Part shown: piece by piece, positions 54,623-63,381 of the stretch | Layout of the letters: the number at the start of each line of letters is the position of its first letter | Position numbering within the stretch: position 1 is the stretch's first letter | Assembly: GCA_036625225.1 (NCBI GenBank) | Contig: JAZKUF010000002.1 | Location: 558,001-622,000 of the forward strand | DNA: 64,000 nt | DNA from: Accumulibacter jenkinsii | GTDB taxonomy: Bacteria > Pseudomonadota > Gammaproteobacteria > Burkholderiales > Rhodocyclaceae | Reading direction: 5' to 3' | The notes under the pieces: model-generated | Seen by the model: only the letters and a program-made list of their open reading frames with translations | What the model was told of the DNA's origin: nothing | The model's database searches: none | Position numbers and translations under genes: made by a program

Positions 54623-54802
54623 TTACTCGCCTGAACCCTTGGCGACCTTCTTGCCCCGATAAAAACCGGAAGGGCTGACGTGATGACGCAGATGGACCTC
54701 GCCGGTCGTCGGCTCGATCGCCAGCGGCACGCCGCTCAGGGAATCGTGCGCACGATGCATGCCACGCTTGGAGGGGGATTTCTTGTTCTGTTGAACAGCC
54801 AT
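54623..54802 (-). CDS. rpmF: 50S ribosomal protein L32
   Basis: 59 residues read directly on the - strand: start MAVQQNKKSPSKRGMHRAHD, central SGVPLAIEPTTGEVHLRHH, end VAKGSGE. The N-terminal basic KKSPSKRGMHRAH is the L32 signature. The zinc cysteines of some L32 types are absent, as in other proteobacterial C-minus forms. Lies between yceD and plsX. Confidence 0.97.
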   Translation of the reverse strand: MAVQQNKKSPSKRGMHRAHDSLSGVPLAIEPTTGEVHLRHHVSPSGFYRGKKVAKGSGE

Positions 54803-54823
54803 GACGAACTCCTAGAATCAGAT

Positions 54824-55318
54824 TCACTGGGTCTTGCCGGGAAGGCCGGCCAAGACTGAAAACGGTGACACCTTTGCCAACTCCGGCCGATCGCCGGGCA
54901 GTACACAATCGTCGTGCCGCGCAACAATCGGCAGCGCGAGCAGGATCTCGTCCTCAAGCAGGACGAAAAGTTCCAGATCGTGCTGCTCGGGCAGGAAATC
55001 CCTGGAATCATCCTCCAGCTCTTCCTGCGTCAGGTCATCGTCGCTATCGACGAACTCCAGCAGACTGCGCAGCGCCAGCGGGTATTCGATCGCCTCGAGA
55101 CAGCGCTGGCAGCGTAGGGACAGAACGCCATCCACCTCGACCAGCAGTTGCGAACGACCGCGTTCTCCGATTCGGCCTTCGAGCCGATACCCCAGACAAC
55201 CCGCGGTATCGGTCAGCACATCGAGCAATCGAGACAGCGTGGCGACCGGAAGTTCGCCGCACAGCGAAGCTCGTTCACGTCCAAAAGCCTGGGTATCAAT
55301 GACAACGCGTCGCGACAT
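54824..55318 (-). CDS. yceD: DUF177 (YceD) 23S rRNA accumulation protein
   Basis: 164 residues of the DUF177/YceD family, linked to 23S rRNA accumulation or processing and always encoded beside rpmF. The metal-like LRCQRCLEAIEYPL motif is at about 70-83, followed by an acidic stretch (DSDDDLTQEELEDDS). First gene of the fatty-acid cluster, with its start only 10 bp from a strong promoter. Confidence 0.93.
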   Translation of the reverse strand: MSRRVVIDTQAFGRERASLCGELPVATLSRLLDVLTDTAGCLGYRLEGRIGERGRSQLLVEVDGVLSLRCQRCLEAIEYPLALRSLLEFVDSDDDLTQEELEDDSRDFLPEQHDLELFVLLEDEILLALPIVARHDDCVLPGDRPELAKVSPFSVLAGLPGKTQ

Positions 55319-55327
55319 AAGAGCGGC

Positions 55328-55356
55328 ATGATATTATTTTCGGCTTTTGAAGTCAA
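55328..55356 (-). promoter_or_regulatory. Sigma70 promoter of the yceD-rpmF-plsX-fab cluster
   Basis: TTGACT (55351-55356) and TATCAT (55328-55333) with a 17-bp A-rich spacer on the - strand. The expected start site is 1-4 nt before the yceD ATG, leaving almost no leader. Confidence 0.75.
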
Positions 55357-55503
55357 AGTGGCGCTGCCGCAAAATGAACCATTTCCCGCTTATTTCGACT
55401 GCGCCAGTTCTGATCGCCGTGCCCTGCCGCCCGGAATGATCCGCAGCCCGCCCGCTCCCCGACCCTCTCGCTCTTGCCTGCGCCTGCGCGCAGCGATCCG
55501 CTG

Positions 55504-56088
55504 ATGACCATGCCGCCGCTCATTCTCGCCTCGACCTCGCCCTTCCGGCGCCAGCTTCTGGCCCGCCTGGAACTGCCCTTCACCACTGCCGATCCGGCAA
55601 GCGACGAGACCCTGCTGCCGGGCGAAGCGCCGGAAGCAGGCGCGCTGCGCCTTTCCGAAGCAAAGGCCCGGGCGGTCGCCAGCGCGTACCCGACCGCGCT
55701 GATCATCGGCAGCGATCAGGTGGCCAGCCTCGACGGCCGGATTTTCGGCAAGCCGGGAACGCACGAGCGCGCCGTCGACCAGTTGCGCGCGATGCGCGGA
55801 CGCCGGATCAACTTTTTCACCGGCCTCTGCCTGCTCAACGCGCGCAACGGCGAAGCACATCGACGAGGGGTCGCGACGCGGGTCACCTTCCGCGACCTGA
55901 CTGACGCCGAAATCGAAAACTATCTCCACCGGGAACAACCGTACAACTGCGCCGGCAGCGCCAAGTCGGAGAGCCTGGGAATCGCCTTGATCGCCCGGAT
56001 CGACGGCGAAGACCCGAGTGCGCTGATCGGCCTGCCGCTGATCGCGCTCTGTGATCTGCTGCGCCGCGAAGGGGTCAGCGTGATCTAA
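55504..56088 (+). CDS. maf: Maf-family nucleoside triphosphate pyrophosphatase
   Basis: 194 residues from the ATG giving MTMPPLILASTSPFRRQLL. Hydrolyses non-canonical or modified nucleotides; the YceF subgroup acts on m7GTP. The characteristic motifs are LASTSPFRR, IIGSDQVA (rather than the SADT of the dTTP/UTP enzymes, favouring YceF type) and GKPG. It is divergent from yceD across 185 bp. Confidence 0.92.
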   Translation: MTMPPLILASTSPFRRQLLARLELPFTTADPASDETLLPGEAPEAGALRLSEAKARAVASAYPTALIIGSDQVASLDGRIFGKPGTHERAVDQLRAMRGRRINFFTGLCLLNARNGEAHRRGVATRVTFRDLTDAEIENYLHREQPYNCAGSAKSESLGIALIARIDGEDPSALIGLPLIALCDLLRREGVSVI

Positions 56089-56121
56089 TCACGGCCTCAT
56101 CGTTCGCAGGCGAAGGACTTC

Positions 56122-56835
56122 ATGAAAACAGGCAGGCTTTATCTGATTCCGGTTCCGCTCGGCCAGAATCCGCCGGCCGCGGTTCTGCCGGAACCGGTGC
56201 TGGTCTGCGCGAGGCGATTGATGTATTTCGTTGCCGAAAATGCGAAGACCGCCCGCGCCTTCCTCAAGGCGCTCCCTGCCGCCTCGCCGCTGCAGCAGAT
56301 CGAGATTCACGAACTCAACGAACACACGCCGGCGAGCGCGCTGCCACACCTGCTGGCACCGGCACTCGCCGGCCACGACCTGGGCCTGATCTCCGAAGCC
56401 GGCTGCCCGGCGGTCGCCGACCCTGGCGCGACCCTGGTGGCTCTGGCCCATCAGCAAGGCGTGCCGGTGATCCCGATGGTGGGACCCTCTTCCCTGCTGC
56501 TCGCCTTGATGGCTTCAGGACTGAGTGGCCAGGCCTTCACCTTTCACGGCTACCTGCCCAGCGATACACTGGCCCGAGAGCGGCGCCTGCATGAACTGGA
56601 GAAGGAATCGCAACAGCAGCAGCGAACGCAGATCTTCATCGAAACGCCGTACCGTAACCGCCAGTTGCTGGTCTCGCTGGTCAACTGCTGTGCGCCGGGC
56701 ACGCGTCTTTGCGTGGCCACCGATCTGACCCTGGCAGACGAGCAGATCGCCACGCGCACGGTCGCCGAATGGCGACGCCAGACGCTGCCCGAGATCAGTC
56801 GCCGGCCGACGGTGTTCCTGTTGCAGGCCCGCTAA
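56122..56835 (+). CDS. RsmI-like SAM-dependent methyltransferase (tetrapyrrole methylase fold)
   Basis: 237 residues. Begins GRLYLIPVPLGQNP, an RsmI-type start, and has LISEAGCPAVADPGA (about 92-106) and VGPSSLLLALMASGL (about 126-140), the conserved SAM and substrate loops. It is shorter than RsmI (~280) and matches the stand-alone subgroup commonly found next to maf; whether it makes the 16S rRNA C1402 2'-O-methylation is uncertain. 33 bp after maf. Confidence 0.85.
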   Translation: MKTGRLYLIPVPLGQNPPAAVLPEPVLVCARRLMYFVAENAKTARAFLKALPAASPLQQIEIHELNEHTPASALPHLLAPALAGHDLGLISEAGCPAVADPGATLVALAHQQGVPVIPMVGPSSLLLALMASGLSGQAFTFHGYLPSDTLARERRLHELEKESQQQQRTQIFIETPYRNRQLLVSLVNCCAPGTRLCVATDLTLADEQIATRTVAEWRRQTLPEISRRPTVFLLQAR

Positions 56836-56841
56836 TCGAGG

Positions 56842-57795
56842 TCAACGAAACAGCAGGCGACCGGCGCCGAGCAGCGAGGCCGCAGCCTCGTCGGTCGGAT
56901 GGGCACGCAGGCGCCGGGCAAAGCGCTCGGCAATATTTTCCCGGATCGTGAATTCAACGATCCGTTCGGCCTTGATCACGTCGCGCGCCACCGAACCGAC
57001 AGTGCCCATGCCGTCGGCGAGACCGAGAGAAATACTCTGGCTACCGGTCCACATCAGGCCACCGAACAGTTCCGGCGAATCCTTCAGGCGGTCCCCGCGG
57101 CCGCGCCTGACGACGTCGATGAACTGCTCGTGGATCTCGCGCAGCAGCACCTGTGCGTGCGCCTTCTGCGCCGCGTCCTGCGGCGAGAAGGGATCGAGAA
57201 AGCCCTTGTTCTCGCCAGCGGTCAACAGGCGCCGTTCGATGCCGAGTTTCTCCATCGTCCCGGTAAAGCCGAAGGCGTCCATCAGGACGCCGATCGAACC
57301 CACGATGCTCGCCTTGTCGACAAAGATCTTGTCGGCCGCCACCGCCACGTAATAGCCACCGGAAGCGCAGACGTCCTCGACCACGGCGTAGAGCGGAATC
57401 TGCGGATGCTTGGTCCGCAGACGACGAATTTCGTCGTGGATCAGGCCCGCCTGAACCGGGCTGCCGCCCGGGCTGTTCATGCGCAGGATGACGCCGGCGG
57501 TACGATGATCAGCAAAAGCGGCTTCGAGCGCGTCGTTGATATTCTCGGCGCTGGCTTCGCCCTGCGCCTCGATCGTTCCCTGCAGATGCACCAGCGCCGT
57601 CTGCCGGCCATCGGCCAACTGCTCGGAAGCGCCCCCATCGACCAGCAGGAAGAGCACGACGACGAGATAGGACAAGGTCGCCAGCTTGAAGAAAATGCCC
57701 CAGCGCCGCTTCGTCCGCTGCTCTTGCAAAGCCGCGAGGGCAAGTTTCTCCAGCAACTGCCGTTCCCAATTGGGTTCTTTTTCAGGGGTGCTCAA
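56842..57795 (-). CDS. sppA: S49 signal-peptide peptidase (SppA-like)
   Basis: 317 residues. A membrane anchor (about 33-51) precedes the S49 protease domain. The nucleophile serine lies in VGSIGVLMD and the general-base lysine in ENKGFLDPF, the SppA Ser-Lys dyad; RMNSPGG and ASGGYYVA are also conserved. It degrades cleaved signal peptides in the membrane. The short single-domain form is like SppA of Gram-positives and SohB. Starts in a 4-nt overlap with the Rieske gene stop. Confidence 0.94.
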   Translation of the reverse strand: MSTPEKEPNWERQLLEKLALAALQEQRTKRRWGIFFKLATLSYLVVVLFLLVDGGASEQLADGRQTALVHLQGTIEAQGEASAENINDALEAAFADHRTAGVILRMNSPGGSPVQAGLIHDEIRRLRTKHPQIPLYAVVEDVCASGGYYVAVAADKIFVDKASIVGSIGVLMDAFGFTGTMEKLGIERRLLTAGENKGFLDPFSPQDAAQKAHAQVLLREIHEQFIDVVRRGRGDRLKDSPELFGGLMWTGSQSISLGLADGMGTVGSVARDVIKAERIVEFTIRENIAERFARRLRAHPTDEAAASLLGAGRLLFR

Positions 57796-58151
57796 GATCT
57801 TTGCTCGCTCGGGGTGAAATAGATCGCGCCGTCACGTTCTTCGACGAGGAGCGGCGTCAGGCCTTTGCCGTTGCAGCGGCCGCCCAGACAGCGGCCATCC
57901 TGCGGCGCATAGAGTGCGCCATGCGTCGCGCAGATCAAGTATAACTTGGAATCGTCGAAGAACTCGTTGTGCTGCCAGTCGAGTTCGACCGGCACATGCG
58001 CACAGCGATTCAGGTAGGCAAAGACACGCCCCTGAAAACGCACGACAAACGCCGGCTCTTCGCGGCCTTGCCGGTCGACCATGAAGCGGACCCCGGGACC
58101 ACTGTCCGGCAGCGCCGCTGACCGACAGATCAGGCGTTCCGTCGCAGCCAT
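57792..58151 (-). CDS. Rieske [2Fe-2S] domain protein
   Basis: 119 residues, a single Rieske domain. Cluster ligands are C and H in RCAHVPVELDW (C-x-H) and C and H in ICATHGALY (C-x2-H). No signal peptide or transmembrane segment. It resembles the small ferredoxin-type Rieske proteins of oxygenase systems but stands alone here; the partner is unknown. It overlaps gph by 22 bp and sppA by 4 bp, so it is clearly co-transcribed. Confidence 0.9.
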   Translation of the reverse strand: MAATERLICRSAALPDSGPGVRFMVDRQGREEPAFVVRFQGRVFAYLNRCAHVPVELDWQHNEFFDDSKLYLICATHGALYAPQDGRCLGGRCNGKGLTPLLVEERDGAIYFTPSEQRS

Positions 58152-58786
58152 TCGGCAAGTTCCTCGATCCGGTGCACGCGCGCCAGCGGCTGCAGCGCGT
58201 CCAGCGCTGCCGCCGGATGCGCACCATAGGCCACGGCCAGACCGGCAACACCGGCGCTATTGGCCATGCCAAGGTCGTGGGTGGTGTCGCCAATCATCAA
58301 TGCCCGCGCACGCTCGACCGACAACTCTGCGAGCAGTTCTTCGAGCATCTGCGGGTGGGGCTTGGATAAACACTCGTCGGCACAGCGTGAAGCGTGGAAA
58401 TACCCGCCCAGGCCACTATGCTGCAGGGCCCGGTCGAGACCGAGCCGGCTCTTGCCGGTGGCCACGGCAAGCAGGAAACCCGCCGCCGAGAGTTCGGCGA
58501 TCAGTTCGGCAACGCCATGGAACAGTTGCAGTTCATGGTCGCGCGAAAGATAGTGGTGACGGTAACGTTCGACCAGTTCGTGATAGCGTGCCTCGGGCAA
58601 TTCCGGTACCGCGTGCTGCAGGGCTTCGCGCAGACCGAGGCCGATGACGTGCCGGGCACGCGCTTCGGATGGCGCCAGCAGGCCAAGGTCACGGCAGGCG
58701 CCATTGATGGCGCGAACGATGGCCCCTGCCGAGTCGAGCAGCGTGCCATCCCAGTCGAAGATCAGCAGGTCAAATCTTTTCGCCAT
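58130..58786 (-). CDS. HAD-family phosphatase (phosphoglycolate phosphatase-like)
   Basis: 218 residues from the ATG giving MAKRFDLLIFDWDGTLLDS; the longer frame crosses into rluC. HAD motifs: DWDGT (nucleophile D and acid D), ATGKSR (motif II), KPHPQ (motif III lysine) and GDTTHDLGMA (motif IV). Cap domain C1 type as in Gph. Overlaps rluC by 17 bp and the Rieske gene by 22 bp. Substrate likely phosphoglycolate or another small phosphate; in betaproteobacteria this gene regularly follows rluC. Confidence 0.92.
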   Translation of the reverse strand: MAKRFDLLIFDWDGTLLDSAGAIVRAINGACRDLGLLAPSEARARHVIGLGLREALQHAVPELPEARYHELVERYRHHYLSRDHELQLFHGVAELIAELSAAGFLLAVATGKSRLGLDRALQHSGLGGYFHASRCADECLSKPHPQMLEELLAELSVERARALMIGDTTHDLGMANSAGVAGLAVAYGAHPAAALDALQPLARVHRIEELAEWLRRNA

Positions 58787-59762
58787 AATCCTGTCTTTCG
58801 CGCGCTGAAAGGCTCTGCACGAAGCCCTGCAAAGCCAGCGGCAGAGCCGACTCGACCACCAGTTCGGTGCCCCCCAGGGGATGCGGCAGGCGCATCCGGG
58901 AGGCATGAAGAAACATGCGCTTCAGCCCTTCCCGCGCCACCCCCCGGTTGAGCGCAAAATCGCCGTATTTTTCGTCGCCGGCGATCGGATAACCGAGGTG
59001 CGCGAGATGAACGCGGATCTGGTGCGTACGCCCGGTTCTCAGTTCGGCTTCGAGGAGGCTGAAGCGTTGCCAGCGCGCCAGCAGCCGGAATACCGTATGC
59101 GCCGCCTTGCCCTCGTCGGCAACGCGTACCCGACGCTCGCCGGAGGCCTGCAGATACTTGAGCAAGGGCAGCCGAACATGGCGCAGCGGATCCATCCAGC
59201 GACCGCAGACGAGGACCAGATAGCGCTTGTCGGCGCCCTGCCCGCTGCCGCCCGCTCCTCCCTCGCGGAACATCTCGTGCAGGGCGAGCAGGGCCGAACG
59301 CTTCTTGCCGAGCAGCAGGATACCCGAGGTTTCGCGGTCGAGCCGATGCGCAAGCTCCAGAAAGCGGGCCTGCGGCCGCTGCCGACGCAAGGCTTCGATG
59401 ACCCCGAAGGTCTCGCCGCTGCCGCCATGGACAGCGATGCCGGCCGGCTTGTCAACGACCAGCAGGCCATCGTCTTCATAAACGACCGGCAACTGCACCT
59501 TCCACTCGGCACCGGCCACCACCTCCTGTTCGCGACTGGCGGTGCGCAACGGCGGCAGGCGCAGCAGATCACCGGCCTGCAGGCGGTAGGAGACTTCGGC
59601 CCGGCGGCCATTGATGCGCACCTGGCCGCTGCGCACAATGCTATAAACATGACTCTTGGGCACCCCCTTGCAGGTTTTCAGCAGCAGGTTGTCGAGGCGC
59701 TGCCCCTGTTCATTTTCCGTGATCACTGTCTGGGTCACTGAGTTTTTGCTAACTTCGGCCAT
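58770..59762 (-). CDS. rluC: 23S rRNA pseudouridine(955/2504/2580) synthase RluC
   Basis: 330 residues from the ATG giving MAEVSKNSVTQTVI. S4 domain about 20-80 (QRLDNLLLKTCKGVPKSHVY split), catalytic RLDRETSGILLLGKK with the active aspartate, and RTHQIRVHLAH. The frame remains open 49 codons upstream but that part is intergenic and unlike the family. Divergent from rne, the arrangement seen in E. coli and most proteobacteria. Confidence 0.95.
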   Translation of the reverse strand: MAEVSKNSVTQTVITENEQGQRLDNLLLKTCKGVPKSHVYSIVRSGQVRINGRRAEVSYRLQAGDLLRLPPLRTASREQEVVAGAEWKVQLPVVYEDDGLLVVDKPAGIAVHGGSGETFGVIEALRRQRPQARFLELAHRLDRETSGILLLGKKRSALLALHEMFREGGAGGSGQGADKRYLVLVCGRWMDPLRHVRLPLLKYLQASGERRVRVADEGKAAHTVFRLLARWQRFSLLEAELRTGRTHQIRVHLAHLGYPIAGDEKYGDFALNRGVAREGLKRMFLHASRMRLPHPLGGTELVVESALPLALQGFVQSLSARERQDYGEKI

Positions 59763-60165
59763 ATTGAATATACTTCGCTTGATTTGCGTCTTGGGTTGAA
59801 AGAGGCGCTGACCCGTGAGACCGTCGAGCGACGCCGATTCTAAAGCCATTGCGACGCACTTTCCGGCAGGCCTCAGCCGCCTCGCTTGCGCCAATCCGCG
59901 CAAGATCACTCAACGCCAATCATCTGGTTAAGTACGCTCACCACGAAGTAGCGATACTACTTGAACTGCGCGCGCCTAGCACCTGTGGAGCGGCCCAGGC
60001 AGATTCCCGAGCCTTTGCCTTTCAAGGCCCGACGAGCAATCGAGTCGGCGAGATACCCCTATTAGTTGCCTTACCGGAAAGCCCCTCAAGCATCCCACCC
60101 ACAACTAATTTGTTGCTGCCTGTTACAAGGCCACGCCCCCGTGCAAGCGCGTGGGAGCCCAAATC
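59763..60165. other. rluC-rne divergent intergenic region and probable rne 5' leader
   Basis: 403 bp without a credible gene. In enterobacteria the rne leader is long and mediates autoregulation by RNase E cleavage; the same arrangement and spacing here suggest a similar leader (inference). Possible local pairing CCACG/CGTGG near 60131-60154 lies beside the GGGAG ribosome site at 60152-60156. No confident promoter hexamers were found. Confidence 0.5.
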
Positions 60166-63120
60166 ATGAAACGCATGCTCTTTAACGCGACACAGGCCGA
60201 AGAACTCCGTGTCGCCATTGTCGATGGTCAGAAGCTCATTGACCTGGACATTGAATCGGCCAGCAAAGAACAGAAAAAAAGCAACATTTATAAAGCGGTC
60301 ATTACCCGCATCGAGCCCAGCCTGGAAGCTGCATTCGTCGATTATGGGTCGGACCGGCACGGTTTTCTCCCTTTCAAGGAGGTTTCCCGCGCGTTCTTCC
60401 AGTCCGGTGTCGACACCGCGCGCGCAACGATCAAGGAAGCCTTGCGCGAAGGCCAGGAACTGATCGTGCAGGTAGACAAGGACGAGCGCGGGAACAAGGG
60501 AGCTGCGCTGACGACCTTTGTCAGCCTCGCCGGCCGCTATCTGGTGCTGATGCCGAACAATCCGCGCGGCGGTGGCGTCTCGCGCCGCGTCGAGGGTAAC
60601 GAGCGCACCGAACTGCGCGAAGTCATGGATCAGTTGCAGGTGCCGCAGGGGATGAGCCTGATTGCCCGCACGGCGGCCATCGGGCGCAATGCCGAAGAAC
60701 TGCAATGGGATCTCAATTACCTCCTGCAGCTGTGGAAAGCCATCGAAGGGGCTGCGCAGCAACAGAAAGGCGCTTTCCTGATCTACCAGGAAGGCAGCCT
60801 GGTCATCCGCGCCATCCGCGATTACTTCCAGCCCGATATCGGCGAAATCCTCATCGACACCGACGAGGTCTTCGAGCAGGCGCAGCAGTTCATGGAACAT
60901 GTGATGCCGGGCACCGTCAACCGGATCAAGCGCTATCGCGACGACGTTCCGCTCTTTTCGCGCTTCCAGATCGAGCATCAGATCGAATCCGCCTACTCGC
61001 GCCAGGTCAGTCTGCCGTCGGGCGGGGCAATCGTCATCGACCATACCGAAGCACTGGTTTCGGTCGATGTGAACTCGGGGCGGTCGACACGCGGCGCCGA
61101 CATCGAGGAAACGGCACTCAAGACCAACCTCGAAGCCGCCGAAGAAGTCGCCCGGCAGTTGCGGCTGCGCGACCTCGGCGGCCTGATCATCATCGACTTC
61201 ATCGACATGGAGAACCCGCGCAATCAGCGCGACGTCGAAAACCGCGTTCGCGAAGCGCTGCGCTTCGATCGCGCGCGCGTCCAGACCGGCAAGATCAGCC
61301 GCTTCGGTCTGCTCGAACTCTCACGCCAACGCCTGCGGCCGGCGCTTGCCGAAACCAGCTACATCCCCTGCCCGCGCTGCTCGGGAACCGGCCACATCCG
61401 CAGCACCGAATCCGCCGCATTGCACATCCTGCGCATCCTCGAAGAGGAAGCCATGAAGGACAACACGGCGGCCGTGCATGCGCAGGTGCCGGTCGATGTC
61501 GCGACCTTCCTGCTCAACGAGAAGCGGACCGATGTGCAGGCGGTCGAAATGCGGCACAAGGTCACCATCCTCCTGATCCCGAACATTCACCTCGAAACGC
61601 CGCAGCATACCTTTGTCCGCCTGCGCCAGGACGAAAGCGGGCAGGAGGGGATGCAGCAGGCATCCTACCGGATGGTCGCGCTGCCGGTTGTCGATGAGAA
61701 CCCGGACCCGCTGCTCGCCGGAGAGGCGAAGGCTCCGCGTGCCGAGGCGGCGATCAGGGGGGTGACTTCGGCGCAGCCGGCCCCGCTGGTCGCCGAAAAA
61801 ACGGCACCGGTCAGCGAACCCGTCGAGACGGCCGCCGGCCGCTTCCTGAAGCGGATCGTTTCCTGGTTCCGCCACAAGGAGGAGCCGGTAGCGGTGGTCA
61901 AACCCTCGTCCACCGCACGCAGCCCTACGGCGCAGCGCGAGGCGACTCGCGAGGCGACTCGCGACCCCCGGCGCGCCGCCGTCCGCGGACCTCGCCGCGA
62001 CGAAACCCGGGCATCGCCCGAGCCGCGCATGGGTCGTGACTCCCAGGAATCACCGGCCACGCCAGCGCGCAACGCGCCGCCGAAAGTCCGCGAACCCCGC
62101 GAAGCGGGCAGCACGCGCGCAGTCGCGACGCCCCGCGAAGCGGTCGTCGCCCGCGACCCCGCAGTTGTTCGTGACCCTGCAGCCACGCGCGATCCGGCAG
62201 CGCCCCGCGAGCCTCGTCGCCAGCGCAGCGAACGCCGACCCGCCGCCGTGACCGGCACGGCCAGCGAGCCACAACCGCTGCTCGCGGTTCCTGCCGCCGC
62301 TGTGCCTGCCGCCGATGTGCCTGCCGATGTGCCTGCCGATGTGCCTGCCGATGTGACCATTGCCAGGCTGGAAGTGGCCGGCGATGAGTCGGGCAACCCG
62401 CCCCGTCGCCGGGGACGTCGCGGTGGACGTCGCGAGCGCGGTGAACGCGTCGAGAACCCGATCGAGGGTCAGACCGACAGCCGCGAGATCGCCGGCGTAA
62501 CGAACGATGGGGAAGGCGATCGTCCGGGCAACGCAGCGCCAATCGGCGACGCCGACCAGACCCGAGGCGAGTTTGCCACGACTGCGCAGCCAGAGCCCGC
62601 AGCGACGGTGGTCGCTGCCGTCATGGCCGATGCCGCTCCGGCGAGCGAAGTCGCCGAGCAGCCGCAGAACCCCGTTGCGCAGCCCCTGCCGCTGATCCTC
62701 GCCGAGCCCCCGGCTGATGTCGAAGCCGTGGCAACAGTCTTCGATCCACTGGCCGGGAACCCCGCCCAGCCTGCCGCAGCCCCGGCACCGACGGTAACCG
62801 TCCCGCTTGCCGAAGCACCGAGCGTCAGCGCGGCAGCCGCCATCGAGCTGCCGGTGATCGCTGCGCTGGCGCCGGAAAGCGCCCCTGCACTCTTCGAGCA
62901 GGCGCTGCCCGCGGTGCAGACGGTCGAACCGCTTGCCGTCATCCCGCCCCGAAAGGCGATGGAGGAGAGCGGGCTGATCATGGTCGAAACCCGTCGCGAC
63001 AAGGTTCCGGCCTTGCCGCCGGAAAGCGGCGACAGCATCCCGGAACGTGCGCAGCGTCGTCGGCGAGCCGTGGTGGTGGTCGCCGATGAACCGCTGGTCA
63101 TGGTCGAAACACGCAAGTAG
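60166..63120 (+). CDS. rne: Ribonuclease E
   Basis: 984 residues from the ATG giving MKRMLFNATQAEELR, with GGGAG 9 nt upstream; a GTG at 60151 would overlap that ribosome site. An S1 domain (about 38-118) lies within the N-terminal catalytic half, with VDVNSGRST and IIIDFIDM supplying the Mg2+ aspartates, then the Zn-link CPRC (C402, C405). The C-terminal half (about 530-984) is low complexity: an arginine-rich RNA-binding stretch (RRRGRRGGRRERGER near 745), Ala/Pro-rich scaffold and a PADV tandem. It ends with a MVETRR...MVETRK pair, a likely partner-binding microdomain. Confidence 0.97.
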   Translation: MKRMLFNATQAEELRVAIVDGQKLIDLDIESASKEQKKSNIYKAVITRIEPSLEAAFVDYGSDRHGFLPFKEVSRAFFQSGVDTARATIKEALREGQELIVQVDKDERGNKGAALTTFVSLAGRYLVLMPNNPRGGGVSRRVEGNERTELREVMDQLQVPQGMSLIARTAAIGRNAEELQWDLNYLLQLWKAIEGAAQQQKGAFLIYQEGSLVIRAIRDYFQPDIGEILIDTDEVFEQAQQFMEHVMPGTVNRIKRYRDDVPLFSRFQIEHQIESAYSRQVSLPSGGAIVIDHTEALVSVDVNSGRSTRGADIEETALKTNLEAAEEVARQLRLRDLGGLIIIDFIDMENPRNQRDVENRVREALRFDRARVQTGKISRFGLLELSRQRLRPALAETSYIPCPRCSGTGHIRSTESAALHILRILEEEAMKDNTAAVHAQVPVDVATFLLNEKRTDVQAVEMRHKVTILLIPNIHLETPQHTFVRLRQDESGQEGMQQASYRMVALPVVDENPDPLLAGEAKAPRAEAAIRGVTSAQPAPLVAEKTAPVSEPVETAAGRFLKRIVSWFRHKEEPVAVVKPSSTARSPTAQREATREATRDPRRAAVRGPRRDETRASPEPRMGRDSQESPATPARNAPPKVREPREAGSTRAVATPREAVVARDPAVVRDPAATRDPAAPREPRRQRSERRPAAVTGTASEPQPLLAVPAAAVPAADVPADVPADVPADVTIARLEVAGDESGNPPRRRGRRGGRRERGERVENPIEGQTDSREIAGVTNDGEGDRPGNAAPIGDADQTRGEFATTAQPEPAATVVAAVMADAAPASEVAEQPQNPVAQPLPLILAEPPADVEAVATVFDPLAGNPAQPAAAPAPTVTVPLAEAPSVSAAAAIELPVIAALAPESAPALFEQALPAVQTVEPLAVIPPRKAMEESGLIMVETRRDKVPALPPESGDSIPERAQRRRRAVVVVADEPLVMVETRK
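62305..62355. repeat. 12-bp tandem repeat within rne (PADV repeats)
   Basis: About four consecutive copies of GTGCCTGCCGAT, the first with an inserted GCC. They encode PADVPADVPADV in the disordered scaffold of RNase E. In-frame copy number could vary between strains. Confidence 0.75.
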
Positions 63121-63157
63121 AATCGCCGTCGGCGGCGCAGTTGCGGGACGCTTCTTC

Positions 63158-63191
63158 GTGGCATGTGGCATGTGGCATGTGGCATGTGGCA
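63158..63191. repeat. 7-bp tandem repeat (GTGGCAT), about 4.9 copies
   Basis: Four perfect units of GTGGCAT followed by GTGGCA, 38 bp after the rne stop and outside any supported gene. Heptanucleotide runs are prone to slippage. Confidence 0.85.
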
Positions 63192-63231
63192 GGTTGCGGG
63201 TCGAAGAGGCCCGCTGCATGACGATTCAGGC

Positions 63232-63287
63232 TGCCCGGCAAAGCGCTTGCCGGGCATGGGCCATCGCCGGACCTGCGGCGATGGCCC
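63232..63287. other. Two adjacent strong hairpins downstream of rne
   Basis: First, a 9-bp stem TGCCCGGCA/TGCCGGGCA (63232-63240 with 63248-63256). Directly after it a perfect 12-bp stem GGGCCATCGCCG/CGGCGATGGCCC (63258-63269 with 63276-63287) with a 6-nt loop. There is no U-tract, so this is a REP-like structure or a Rho-independent-like pause/3'-end stabiliser rather than a classical terminator. Confidence 0.65.
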
Positions 63288-63381
63288 GTTCCTCGTCCGC
63301 GGCCGGCATGCCGATCCACCGGCCCATTTTCAGCCGTCCTTCCCCGGACGCCAGAGATCGCCCGGGAGTCCGGAAAAAACC

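Noticed and set aside
59849..60169. 106-codon frame in the rne leader
   Set aside because: No ribosome site or family character; more likely part of the untranslated leader.
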